Shown piece after piece: positions 51,324 through 60,046 of a stretch of 64,000 nucleotides of DNA. Position numbers and translations under genes: made by a program. This stretch comes from Thiomicrorhabdus sp965602805 (GTDB lineage Bacteria > Pseudomonadota > Gammaproteobacteria > Thiomicrospirales > Thiomicrospiraceae), in NCBI GenBank assembly GCA_965602805.1, contig CBFCZK010000004.1:166702-230701 (forward strand). The letters run 5' to 3'. A model generated the notes under the pieces. The model did no database searches. It had not been told where the DNA came from and saw only the letters and a list, made by a program, of their open reading frames with translations. Each line of letters begins with the position of its first letter. Positions within the stretch are counted from its first letter, which is position 1.

Positions 51324-52937
51324 ATGGTTAAATTACTCGATTGCACCCTGAGAGATGGGGGTTACTATAATGCCTGGGACTTTTCTCCACAGCTAGTTTC
51401 GGACTATTTAAATGCGATGGATGCGCTTGGTGTTGCGTTTGTAGAAATTGGATTTAGATCACTCAGCAATCACGGCTTTAAAGGTGGCTATGCATTTAGT
51501 TCAGATAGTTTTCTGAGAAATTTGTCCATTCCTCAAGGCTTAGAGAATAAGCTTGGCGTTATGCTCAATGGTAGTGAGTTAATCGAACATGAACAAGGGT
51601 TGGAGTTTGTTCTTAGTCAATTGTTTACAGACGCTTATAAATCTCCAGTTTCCCTGGTTAGAATAGCTTGTCATGTGCATCACTTTGAAGAGTGCTTGCC
51701 TTCTGCTATTTGGTTAAAAGATAAGGGGTACCTGGTTGGTTTCAATCTTATGCAGGTTGCCGATTGCGACTATTCTGAAATTACCAAGATAGCTATCAAG
51801 GCTAACGAATACCCTATTGATGTGTTGTATTTTGCCGATAGTATGGGCAGCATGACACCAGAACATACTAGTCAAATTGTCCAAGTATTTAAATCGGCTT
51901 GGCAGGGGGCGTTAGGGATTCATACCCACGACAACATGGGCAATGCTCTGGCAAACACTTTGCAGGCGATTCAAGATGGTGTTAGCTGGGTTGATTCTAC
52001 GGTTACTGGTATGGGGCGTGGTCCTGGAAATATACAAACAGAATATCTAGCCATTGAATTACAAAGCAAGAATCTTTTGCAAGGCAACCTAACCCCCTTG
52101 TTGGAAACGATTCGTACGCATTTTCAACCTTTACAAAACCAATACGGTTGGGGTAGCAATCCTTATTATTACCTTGCGGGTCAATATGGAATTCATCCCT
52201 CTTATATTCAAGAGATGCTCGGTGACAGTCGCTATAATGAAGAAGACATTCTCGCGGTTATTCAGCATCTTAAGTCCGAGGGCGGTAAGCGTTTTAATTT
52301 AAGTACATTGGAAGCCGCAAGACATTTCTTTTCGGGAGAGCCGAAAGGTTCTTGGCAGCCTGCTAACGATATTAGAGGTCGTGCGGTGCTTGTTTTGGGG
52401 GCTGGGCCGAGTGTTAAGAATCATCGAGCAGCTGTTGAAGCGTATATTAAACAATATCGTCCTTATGTGATTGCTTTAAACACCCAGAAAAATATTGATG
52501 AGGCTTTAATTGATATTAGGGCCGCTTGTCACCCTGTGCGTTTGCTTGCAGATTGTCATGAACATGCTAGTTTACCGCAACCTTTAGCAACGCCTTTTCA
52601 TATGTTGCCACAAGATGTGAAAGCAGAATTGACAGAGCAGAAGGTTATGGATTTTGGACTGACGATTCAACCAGGACAATTCATTTTTGAGGATGCCTAT
52701 TGTACATTGCCCAACTCATTGGTTATTGCGTATGCTTTGGCAATCGCGACATCGGGTCAGGCAGATTCCATTTATTTGGCAGGTTTTGACGGCTACGGGG
52801 CAGATGACCCGCGTAGAAAAGAGACCGATGATGTGTTTCAACTCTATCAAAAACAGCCCGCTGCGTTAGCATTGTCCTCGATTACCCCAACCCTGTATGA
52901 CGTGAATGCAATTTCTGTCTATGCGTTACTTAAATAA
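51324..52937 (+). CDS. HMGL-like pyruvate aldolase fused to a C-terminal Rossmann-like domain
   Basis: A 537-residue two-domain protein. Residues 1 to about 300 are an HMGL/DmpG-type TIM barrel: KLLDCTLRDGGYYNAWDF at the start, FVEIGFRS, and the metal-binding IHTHDNMGNALANTLQA (about 198-214). Residues about 350-537 form a separate domain starting AVLVLGAGPSVKNHRAAVEA and containing YLAGFDGYGADDPRRKETDD, like DUF115-type motif or glycosyltransferase-like folds. The barrel type forms or cleaves 4-hydroxy-2-oxo acids using pyruvate. Next to a KdsB-like and an HAD gene it probably makes an ulosonic acid; inference. Confidence 0.7.
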   Translation: MVKLLDCTLRDGGYYNAWDFSPQLVSDYLNAMDALGVAFVEIGFRSLSNHGFKGGYAFSSDSFLRNLSIPQGLENKLGVMLNGSELIEHEQGLEFVLSQLFTDAYKSPVSLVRIACHVHHFEECLPSAIWLKDKGYLVGFNLMQVADCDYSEITKIAIKANEYPIDVLYFADSMGSMTPEHTSQIVQVFKSAWQGALGIHTHDNMGNALANTLQAIQDGVSWVDSTVTGMGRGPGNIQTEYLAIELQSKNLLQGNLTPLLETIRTHFQPLQNQYGWGSNPYYYLAGQYGIHPSYIQEMLGDSRYNEEDILAVIQHLKSEGGKRFNLSTLEAARHFFSGEPKGSWQPANDIRGRAVLVLGAGPSVKNHRAAVEAYIKQYRPYVIALNTQKNIDEALIDIRAACHPVRLLADCHEHASLPQPLATPFHMLPQDVKAELTEQKVMDFGLTIQPGQFIFEDAYCTLPNSLVIAYALAIATSGQADSIYLAGFDGYGADDPRRKETDDVFQLYQKQPAALALSSITPTLYDVNAISVYALLK

Positions 52938-52946
52938 GGTTCCTAT

Positions 52947-53693
52947 ATGAAAACCATTGTTGTGATTCCTGCGCGTTATCAATCTTCACGTTTCCCAGGT
53001 AAACCCTTAGTACCGCTATTGGGCAAGCCGATGGTTTTATGGGTAGCGGAGTTAAGTGCAAAAGCTGTTGGAAAAGAGAGTGTTTATATTGCAACCGATG
53101 ATGAACGTATTGCGAATGTTGTAACTGAAGCCGGTTATCAGGTCGTCATGACCAGTGACCAAGCATTAACAGGCACTGATCGATTAGCAGAGGTGGCATA
53201 CAAAGTTGAAGCCGACATTTATATTAACGTACAAGGCGATGAACCTCTGTTAGATCCCGCTGATATTGTGAAAGCGATTCAAGAAAAAGTGCGCTTTCCT
53301 AAGGAAGTGATTAATGGTTATTGCGCTCTTTCGGAAAGCGAAGACCCACATTCCGTTAATATCCCAAAAGTCATTTTTACAGCACAAAAACAGATGATTT
53401 ATATGTCACGTCAGGCTATACCCGGTTTTAAGGATCTTAAAAATGCACCGGACGAATATTATAAGCAAGTCTGTATTTATGCCTTTAGCCGTAAAGAATT
53501 ATTAGACTATGGATTACATGCACAAAAGAGTGTGACTGAGCAGTCTGAAGATATCGAAATCTTGCGATTTTTGGAGTGGGGGCAGCCTGTCCGCATGCTA
53601 GAAACTCAACCAGGGAGTTTAGCGGTTGATGTACCCGAAGATGTGGCTAAAGTAGAAGAAGCATTAATGTCTATGCAAGAGCGCAACGGATGA
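52947..53693 (+). CDS. kdsB: KdsB-type 3-deoxy-ulosonate cytidylyltransferase
   Basis: A 248-residue CMP-transferase, exactly the length of E. coli KdsB. Seen: VVIPARYQSSRFPGKPLVPL, ATDDERIANV, MTSDQALTGTDRLAEV, YINVQGDEPLLDP and a C-terminal QSEDIEILRFLEWGQPVRM. It couples CTP to Kdo or a similar acid. Whether it is the housekeeping Kdo enzyme or serves a different ulosonic acid made by the adjacent aldolase cannot be told; both readings fit LPS. HAD gene overlaps its stop by 4 bases. Confidence 0.9.
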   Translation: MKTIVVIPARYQSSRFPGKPLVPLLGKPMVLWVAELSAKAVGKESVYIATDDERIANVVTEAGYQVVMTSDQALTGTDRLAEVAYKVEADIYINVQGDEPLLDPADIVKAIQEKVRFPKEVINGYCALSESEDPHSVNIPKVIFTAQKQMIYMSRQAIPGFKDLKNAPDEYYKQVCIYAFSRKELLDYGLHAQKSVTEQSEDIEILRFLEWGQPVRMLETQPGSLAVDVPEDVAKVEEALMSMQERNG

Positions 53694-54343
53694 ATTTAGA
53701 TCTGACTCAATATAAAACCTTAGTATTTGATTGTGATGGTGTGGTTTTAAACTCGAATAAAGTTAAAACCCAGGCTTTTTACGATGCCACGTTAAGTTTT
53801 GGCCATGAAGCTGCTCAGACCTTGGTGGATTATCATGTGCAAAATGGTGGGATTTCACGTTACCTAAAATTTGAATATTTCATTACAGATATTCTGAAGC
53901 AGCCAATAACACAAGATTTGCTGGATGAACTGTTAGGTAAGTTTGCGAGTGAAGTCAAAGGCGGGTTAATGGAGAGCCAAATTGCACCAGGCCTGGTGGA
54001 ACTGAGAGATACAACCCAACACGCTAACTGGCTTATTGTGTCAGGGGGTGATCAAGACGAGTTGCGCGAAGTATTTGCAGCAAGAGGTCTGTTTGATCTG
54101 TTTGATGGCGGTATTTTTGGTAGCCCAGATAATAAAGATGTCATATTGAAGCGCGAGACAGATAGCCAGAATATTCAGGTAAAGGCTTTGTTTTTGGGAG
54201 ATAGTAAGTATGATTATGAGGCGGCCAATCGTGCGAATCTAGATTTTGTCTTTTTAAGTAATTGGTCAGAAGTCAAAAATTGGGCATCTTACACCAAGCA
54301 AAACAATCTTTTAGCTTTAGATGCGGTTAATTCACTGCTATGA
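53690..54343 (+). CDS. HAD-family phosphatase with cap domain
   Basis: A 217-residue HAD hydrolase. Motif I FDCDGVVLNSNKVK, motif II VSGGDQ, motif III lysine and motif IV LFLGDSKYDYEAA are present, with a helical C1 cap between about 18 and 80. KdsC phosphatases lack a cap, so this is not plain KdsC; it resembles phosphoglycolate-phosphatase-type enzymes. ATGA overlap with kdsB suggests it dephosphorylates the product before CMP transfer. Palindrome copy at 53986 reads A-P-G-L-V. Confidence 0.85.
   Translation: MNLDLTQYKTLVFDCDGVVLNSNKVKTQAFYDATLSFGHEAAQTLVDYHVQNGGISRYLKFEYFITDILKQPITQDLLDELLGKFASEVKGGLMESQIAPGLVELRDTTQHANWLIVSGGDQDELREVFAARGLFDLFDGGIFGSPDNKDVILKRETDSQNIQVKALFLGDSKYDYEAANRANLDFVFLSNWSEVKNWASYTKQNNLLALDAVNSLL
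53986..53997. repeat. Palindrome ACCAGGCCTGGT inside the HAD gene
   Basis: Exact copy read as A-P-G-L-V. Confidence 0.95.
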
Positions 54344-54412
54344 ACCTACTGATGGCAATTCATAATTGCTTACGGTTTCTGCAAATATTTTAAACTTTAA
54401 GTCGAGCTCACA

Positions 54413-57265
54413 ATGTTAAACCTCGCTAACGACGCTTCTGTTTACGAACTTCATCCTAATAAAGTCATTACACCTCAGTCAATTGAAGCCTTGGTTGCAA
54501 TAGTCCGTGCACAGTTGATTGATCATCAGTCTATTACCATGCGTGCCGGCGGCACCTCGTTAGGCGGTCAAGCCATTGGTTCAGGCTGTGTGATAGATGT
54601 TTCCAAGCATTTGACAAATATTCTTGATTACCGTCCTGAAGATAAAGAAATTGATGTTGAGCCTGGTGTGATTCAGGATGACCTGAATAACTATGTCAAA
54701 GCCGACGGTTTGCGTTTTGCTCCGGATACTTCTACCTCCAATCGAGCTATGATTGGCGGCATGATTGGTAATAACTCTTGTGGTTCTTATTCGGTTTATT
54801 ACGGGACGACTCGTGAACACGTTAAGTCTGTGGATGTAATTTTAGCGGACGGTTCGGAAACGACTTTTGAGCCATTAACGGCTAACTTATTACACGAAAA
54901 ACTAAACCTTCAAACCTTTGAAGGAAATCTCTACCGTACAGTCTTTAATTTACTTGATCGTCACGGTAAACAGATTCTTGAACACTTCCCACATCCAAGC
55001 ATAAAACGCCGTAACACTGGTTACGCATTGGATGAACTCTATCGTTTTCACCAACCCTTTAACCCTAAAGGTAAACCATTCAATTTAGCCCCTTTAATTT
55101 GCGGTAGTGAAGGTACGCTTGCGGTGATTAAACAAGCGACCTTAAATCTAGTTGAATTGCCTAAATACCGTCAGTTGATTTGTGGACATTTTGAATCGGT
55201 TGAGGCGGCCTTAAAATTGGTGCCTAGATTGTTGGAGTTTGAACCGGCGGCGATTGAGTTGATTGATAAAGCCACTTTGGATGGAACCAAAGCCAATCGT
55301 CAGCAACGGCAAAACCGTTTTTGGATTGATGGCGATCCGCAAGCGGTATTGGTCATCGAGCTGTTTGATGAAGATGCAGGCCGTTTGGAGGAACGGTTAC
55401 AAGCTCACCAGGCCTGGTTACTTGAAAATCAGGCGTATTCAGCCCCTATTATTGCAACGCCAGACTCAGCCAAAGTTTGGGAGGTTCGTAAAGCCGGTTT
55501 GGGCATGTTGATGGGCAAGGTGACGCGTAAAAAAGCGGTCGCCGTGATTGAAGATGCTGCCGTGCCAGTGCATTCAATGTTTGATTACTACCAAGATGTT
55601 CAAGCTTTGATGGCGGAGTTGCAGGTGGATTGCGTCTATTATGGGCATGCCTCGGTGGGTTTGATTCATATTCGTCCTGAGTTAGACTTGGCGACAGATG
55701 AAGGCAAGAGATTGTTTCAAACCATTGCGGAACGTAATTCGAAACTGGTTAAAAAGTATCGTGGTGCTTTATCGGGTGAGCATGGTGATGGGCGGATTCG
55801 AGCGCCTTTTTTGAAAGAGCAGGTGGGTGAACAGGTTTATGCTTATCTATTAGAGCTAAAACGCGCGTTTGATCCAAATAATCTACTAAATCCGGGCGTT
55901 ATTATCGGCGATATGCCGATTACCTCAAATCTACGCGCAGACCGCCAACCTAAACAGTTGTTAAGTACCGCCTTTGACTGGTCAGAAAATTTATCTTTAA
56001 TGGATGCGGTAGAGAAGTGCAATGGTGCCGGAGTTTGTCGCAAGTCAGCGGGTAATGGCGTGATGTGCCCCTCGTATCAGGCGACTCGAGAAGAGAATAA
56101 CTCTACTAGAGGACGCGCCAATTTATTACGTTTTGCACTGACGGAACCGAATCCTAGAAAAGCCCTTAATCAAACCGAATTACAGCAGGCTCTGGAGATG
56201 TGCTTAGGCTGTAAAGCCTGTAAAACTGAGTGTCCTGCAAACGTTGATATGGCGCGTTTGAAATCGGAAGTGTTATCTCAAACAAGAAAATGGCGCTTTA
56301 ATTTAAGTGATTTTGCGCTTAAACATTATGGGACTTTATTGAAAGTAGGCCAAAAGGCGCCGAGTTTGTTTAACGGGCTGCAATCTTTAAGTTTGGTTAA
56401 GTTGGTTTTCGGAGTAGATCCGCGCCGAACCTTACCGTTAGCACATTCTCTCAATTTACAGGCTTGGTGGCAAAATCAGCTAAGCGCTAATTCTAGTGAT
56501 GAGTATAAATGTGTAAAAGTGAAGCAAACTGTTTGGGTATTGTGTGATTTGTACAGTCAGTACCAAGAGCCTAAAGTGGGGCAGGCAACATTGAGGAGCT
56601 TGCAAAAACTTGGCTTCGATGTGCGACCGCTGTTTATGCAGTCGTCACCACGCGCTTTAATCAGTAAAGGTCTATTGGCTGATGCACAGAAAGCTTTACT
56701 GGATATATTGGATCAGTTACAAACCGTTGAAGAAGGTGATTTAGTCGTGGGTATTGAGCCCTCAGAGCTTTTAGTGTGGCGTGATGAGGCCAATGCCTTA
56801 TTAAAAACATCCATTAATGAAACTGACCAGGCCTGGTTAAATCAAAAGCAGCCTATTTTATCGTTTGAAGAACTGATTTTGACCTTAAGTGCTCAGGATA
56901 AGTTACCTATGTTGGCCGAGTTGAATCAAGGTTCGACTGAAGAGCGGAAAGTATTATTGCATGTCCATTGTCATCAAAAAGCTCTAGCGACTCCGATGGA
57001 TTCTCAAAAGGCGTTAGAGTTGATTTCAGGTATTACGGTCGATATGTTACCCACAGGCTGCTGCGGTATGTCGGGTGAGTTTGGCTACAAACATTATGAT
57101 GTCTCAAAAAAAATTGCCGAACAAGTTCTGCTACCGAGATTGGCTGCAGCGACAGGGAATGACTTGATTGTGGCAACGGGGACCAGTTGTCGTCATCAAA
57201 TTGAAGGTTTAGGCAATCAATCCGCGTTACATATTGCCCAGGTTTTTGACCAAATCCTGGATTAA
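54413..57265 (+). CDS. FAD/Fe-S D-2-hydroxyacid dehydrogenase, YdiJ-like
   Basis: A 950-residue fusion: FAD-binding PCMH domain (about 15-210: RAGGTSLGGQAIGSG, GGMIGNNSCGSYSVYYGTTREH), FAD-oxidase C-domain (about 250-490: GEHGDGRIRAPFL), and an Fe-S module with CNGAGVCRK and CLGCKACKTECPANVDMA, then a CCG-type C-terminal domain (CCGMSGEFGYK). E. coli YdiJ (1018 residues) is a D-2-hydroxyglutarate dehydrogenase; D-lactate or glycolate oxidation is the alternative. Two palindrome copies inside (55407, 56826). Confidence 0.85.
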   Translation: MLNLANDASVYELHPNKVITPQSIEALVAIVRAQLIDHQSITMRAGGTSLGGQAIGSGCVIDVSKHLTNILDYRPEDKEIDVEPGVIQDDLNNYVKADGLRFAPDTSTSNRAMIGGMIGNNSCGSYSVYYGTTREHVKSVDVILADGSETTFEPLTANLLHEKLNLQTFEGNLYRTVFNLLDRHGKQILEHFPHPSIKRRNTGYALDELYRFHQPFNPKGKPFNLAPLICGSEGTLAVIKQATLNLVELPKYRQLICGHFESVEAALKLVPRLLEFEPAAIELIDKATLDGTKANRQQRQNRFWIDGDPQAVLVIELFDEDAGRLEERLQAHQAWLLENQAYSAPIIATPDSAKVWEVRKAGLGMLMGKVTRKKAVAVIEDAAVPVHSMFDYYQDVQALMAELQVDCVYYGHASVGLIHIRPELDLATDEGKRLFQTIAERNSKLVKKYRGALSGEHGDGRIRAPFLKEQVGEQVYAYLLELKRAFDPNNLLNPGVIIGDMPITSNLRADRQPKQLLSTAFDWSENLSLMDAVEKCNGAGVCRKSAGNGVMCPSYQATREENNSTRGRANLLRFALTEPNPRKALNQTELQQALEMCLGCKACKTECPANVDMARLKSEVLSQTRKWRFNLSDFALKHYGTLLKVGQKAPSLFNGLQSLSLVKLVFGVDPRRTLPLAHSLNLQAWWQNQLSANSSDEYKCVKVKQTVWVLCDLYSQYQEPKVGQATLRSLQKLGFDVRPLFMQSSPRALISKGLLADAQKALLDILDQLQTVEEGDLVVGIEPSELLVWRDEANALLKTSINETDQAWLNQKQPILSFEELILTLSAQDKLPMLAELNQGSTEERKVLLHVHCHQKALATPMDSQKALELISGITVDMLPTGCCGMSGEFGYKHYDVSKKIAEQVLLPRLAAATGNDLIVATGTSCRHQIEGLGNQSALHIAQVFDQILD
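55407..55418. repeat. Palindrome ACCAGGCCTGGT inside the dehydrogenase gene
   Basis: Exact copy read as H-Q-A-W-L. Confidence 0.95.
56826..56837. repeat. Palindrome ACCAGGCCTGGT inside the dehydrogenase gene
   Basis: Exact copy read as D-Q-A-W-L. Confidence 0.95.
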
Positions 57266-57343
57266 TACTCAATCAGTTCCTGTATTTCACGAGTATCGGC
57301 TTTGGTGCAGCTTTAAGTTCACTCATTAATCCAAGTGAAAAAC

Positions 57344-57751
57344 TTATCCAGCTTTACTAAAATACCCCTGCAAAGCTTGTCTAAAACGCTCGGGCATCTC
57401 TTCTGAGGCTTTAAGCGGTTCATGGCACCAGATTGCATCCGGCCAGACTTCATCTTCTTCCTCCCTAAAAACAACATGCATATGTAAACTAGGGCTTTTA
57501 TTGCCGATTTTTGCAATGTTGTAATGGGGGCCAAAGCCTGCTTTTTGCAGCACATCAATCATCTGGTAAATTTCACCGTAGAGTTGTTCGATATAAGAAC
57601 GCTCACTTAAAGCCTGTTTGGGGATGACTAATAACCAAGGCAGTTCAGTTTTTTCAGCCAGTAACGAATACAATGGATGGTCAAACAGATAGACACTATC
57701 AAATGTCTTTTCTAATATGGCTGGGCTATGTTCAGTAATGAGATTATCCAT
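57344..57751 (-). CDS. HIT-domain protein
   Basis: A 135-residue histidine-triad protein. The triad motif reads SLHMHVVF: the outer His of the usual H-x-H-x-H is Ser, while the catalytic middle His is preserved. LPWLLVIPK and YNIAKIGNKSPSLHMHVV are typical. HIT proteins are nucleotide hydrolases/transferases. The frame extends to 57817, but GAG eight bases before the ATG at 57751 and the normal length support the shorter form. Divergent from maf. Confidence 0.8.
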   Translation of the reverse strand: MDNLITEHSPAILEKTFDSVYLFDHPLYSLLAEKTELPWLLVIPKQALSERSYIEQLYGEIYQMIDVLQKAGFGPHYNIAKIGNKSPSLHMHVVFREEEDEVWPDAIWCHEPLKASEEMPERFRQALQGYFSKAG

Positions 57752-57873
57752 AACAGGCTCTTTGTTGGTTTTGACATAAAAAACACATTCCACGGTAGAA
57801 TGTCTTGCTAGATACATTTACTAGTTTATGTGTAAAATTAATCAGAATGAAAAGCAAATAATAGCAGATTTAT

Positions 57874-58482
57874 ATGACGACAACACCACAACTGAATGCC
57901 GTAGAGAAGGGGGCAATATTTCTCGCGTCTGAATCCCCAAGAAGAAAAGAGTTGTTGCAACAATTAGGTTTGCAGTTTGAGGTCGTTAATGCGCCCGTCG
58001 AAGAGGTCGCTTTGCCGAATGAACCTCCAGAATCCTATGTTTTGCGCATCGCAATCGAAAAAGCCCTTTCTGGTTTTAACAAGGTGGCGGGCAAGGCGAT
58101 TTGGGTAATTGGTGGCGATACGGCGGTGATGTTAAATGGACGCGTTTTTGGTAAGCCTAAGAATGAGGTCGATGCTTTTAAAATGCTTTCAACCTTATCC
58201 GGACAAACACATGCAGTCTTATCGGCTGTGGCCATCGTCTTTGATGGTGAGGTATTTTCCGATTTGAATAAAACCTCCGTCACGTTTAAGGCATTGTCGG
58301 AATCTGAAGTGTTGGCTTATATCCAGTCGGGAGAGCCTTTCGGTAAGGCCGGAAGTTATGCGATTCAAGGTTTGGGGGCAACGTTTATCGAACGCATTGA
58401 AGGCAGTTATTCAGCCGTTATGGGTTTACCCTTATTTGAACTCAATCAACTATTGGAAGCCTCGGGCTATCATTCTGAGTAA
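57874..58482 (+). CDS. Maf-family nucleotide pyrophosphatase
   Basis: A 202-residue Maf/YhdE protein. Seen: IFLASESPRRKELLQQLGL, VIGGDTAVMLNGRVFGKPK, MLSTLSGQTHAVLSAV, EPFGKAGSYAIQGLGATFIERIEGSYSAVMGLPLFEL. Relatives hydrolyse dTTP/UTP (YhdE type) and are linked to cell-division arrest. Followed 69 bases later by rng as in E. coli. Confidence 0.92.
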   Translation: MTTTPQLNAVEKGAIFLASESPRRKELLQQLGLQFEVVNAPVEEVALPNEPPESYVLRIAIEKALSGFNKVAGKAIWVIGGDTAVMLNGRVFGKPKNEVDAFKMLSTLSGQTHAVLSAVAIVFDGEVFSDLNKTSVTFKALSESEVLAYIQSGEPFGKAGSYAIQGLGATFIERIEGSYSAVMGLPLFELNQLLEASGYHSE

Positions 58483-58551
58483 ATGGAATAGAGCATAAGT
58501 TGTGCACCCATATATCAACAAACAAATTTTAAAAGTTAAAAGGCATGTTAA

Positions 58552-60024
58552 ATGCATAATGAAGAAAAAGTATTAGTTAACGTCACCCCGAATGAAACCC
58601 GTGTTGCATGGGTTGAAAACGGCGTTTTGCAAGAAGTCTGGGTAGAGCGCGCCAATAAAAGAGGATTGGTCGGCAATATCTATATGGGTAAAGTCGATCG
58701 AGTCTTACCGGGTATGCAAGCAGCGTTTATTAATATAGGCCTAGAAAAAGCCGCCTTTTTACATGTATCTGATGTCTGTCATAAAAGCATTGGCTGTTCA
58801 GCAGATGTGGAGTGCGATGATATTGCCAAGCTCCTGCATCAGGGGCAGAAAATCATGGTGCAAGTCGTTAAAGACCCTTTAGGTTCTAAGGGCGCACGTA
58901 TTACGATGCAGGTGACGATTCCTTCACGCATGTTGGTGTATATGCCGGTTGAAAAGGCATTGGGGGTTTCGCAGAAGATTGATAGTGCGGAAGAGCGAGA
59001 CCGGTTGCGTGACATGATTAAGAGTATTCCAGAGCATAAAGATTCGGAAGGAGGGTTTATTGTTAGAACGGTCGCTGAAGGGGTCGATTTTCATGAGATG
59101 CGTGCCGATATGATTTATTTACAGCGACTCTGGAAATGTGTTCAAGAGCGTTCTAGAAGTGTGACTAAACCAGCCGTGATTTATGAAGACTTACCGTTGT
59201 ATTTAAGGATTATGCGCGATATACCGATCGAGCGAATTGAAAAAATTCGAGTGGATTCGACCGAAACGCTGAAAAAGATGCAGGGTTTTCTCGAAATGTA
59301 CGTTGCGGAACTGGCTGATAGATTGGCTCTGTACCAAGGCGAACGACCTATTTTTGATCTCTATAATATTGAAGAAGAGATTCAGTCTGCCTTGCAGAAA
59401 AGGGTTAATCTTAAGTGCGGTGGATATTTGATTGTTGATCAAACGGAGGCTTTAACGACGATTGATGTGAATACTGGCGCATTTGTAGGCCACAAAAATT
59501 TAGAAGAAACCATTTATCGCACAAATTTAGAAGCAACCCAAGCCATCGCCCGCCAGCTACGATTAAGAAACCTTGGGGGAATCATTATTCTCGATTTTAT
59601 CGATATGGATGTTAAGGAGCACCAGCGTAACGTTTTGGCAACATTAGAGAAAGAGCTTTCGAAAGATCGCGTTAAGACCTCAATCAGCAGTATTTCAAAT
59701 TTGGGTCTGGTGGAGATGACCCGCAAACGAACACGAGAAAGCCTAGAACGGACGTTGTGTGAACCTTGTCCGGTCTGTAGCGGTCGCGGAACGGTTAAGA
59801 CGGCGGAAACGGTCGCATTTGAAATATTCAGAGAAATTACGCGTATGGCACGTTCATTTGAGGCGGATAAATATCGAGTTATTGCCGCAGAGGTGGTTGT
59901 TTCTAGAATTATGGATGAGGAGTCAAGCAGTGTTGCCGAGCTGGAAAGTTTCCTCAATAAAAGTATTCGATTTCAAGCAGAAAGTACCTATGCAACAGAA
60001 CAATTTGATGTTGTGATGATGTAA
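58552..60024 (+). CDS. rng: Ribonuclease G
   Basis: A 490-residue endoribonuclease that trims 16S rRNA and degrades mRNA. Seen: VEGVLQEVWVERANKRGLVGN-like N-terminus, S1 domain (about 39-125: GNIYMGKVDRVLPGMQAAFINIG), catalytic aspartates in TTIDVNTGAFVG and IILDFIDMDVKEH, and zinc-link CEPCPVCSGRG. Length matches E. coli RNase G (489); RNase E would be longer. Between maf and yhdP. Confidence 0.95.
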   Translation: MHNEEKVLVNVTPNETRVAWVENGVLQEVWVERANKRGLVGNIYMGKVDRVLPGMQAAFINIGLEKAAFLHVSDVCHKSIGCSADVECDDIAKLLHQGQKIMVQVVKDPLGSKGARITMQVTIPSRMLVYMPVEKALGVSQKIDSAEERDRLRDMIKSIPEHKDSEGGFIVRTVAEGVDFHEMRADMIYLQRLWKCVQERSRSVTKPAVIYEDLPLYLRIMRDIPIERIEKIRVDSTETLKKMQGFLEMYVAELADRLALYQGERPIFDLYNIEEEIQSALQKRVNLKCGGYLIVDQTEALTTIDVNTGAFVGHKNLEETIYRTNLEATQAIARQLRLRNLGGIIILDFIDMDVKEHQRNVLATLEKELSKDRVKTSISSISNLGLVEMTRKRTRESLERTLCEPCPVCSGRGTVKTAETVAFEIFREITRMARSFEADKYRVIAAEVVVSRIMDEESSSVAELESFLNKSIRFQAESTYATEQFDVVMM

Positions 60025-60046
60025 GGCACGGTTTTGGTATAAATGC

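Noticed and set aside
57752..57817. Extended N-terminus of the HIT protein
   Set aside because: No ribosome binding site before the ATG at 57817 and the extra residues are not family-like.
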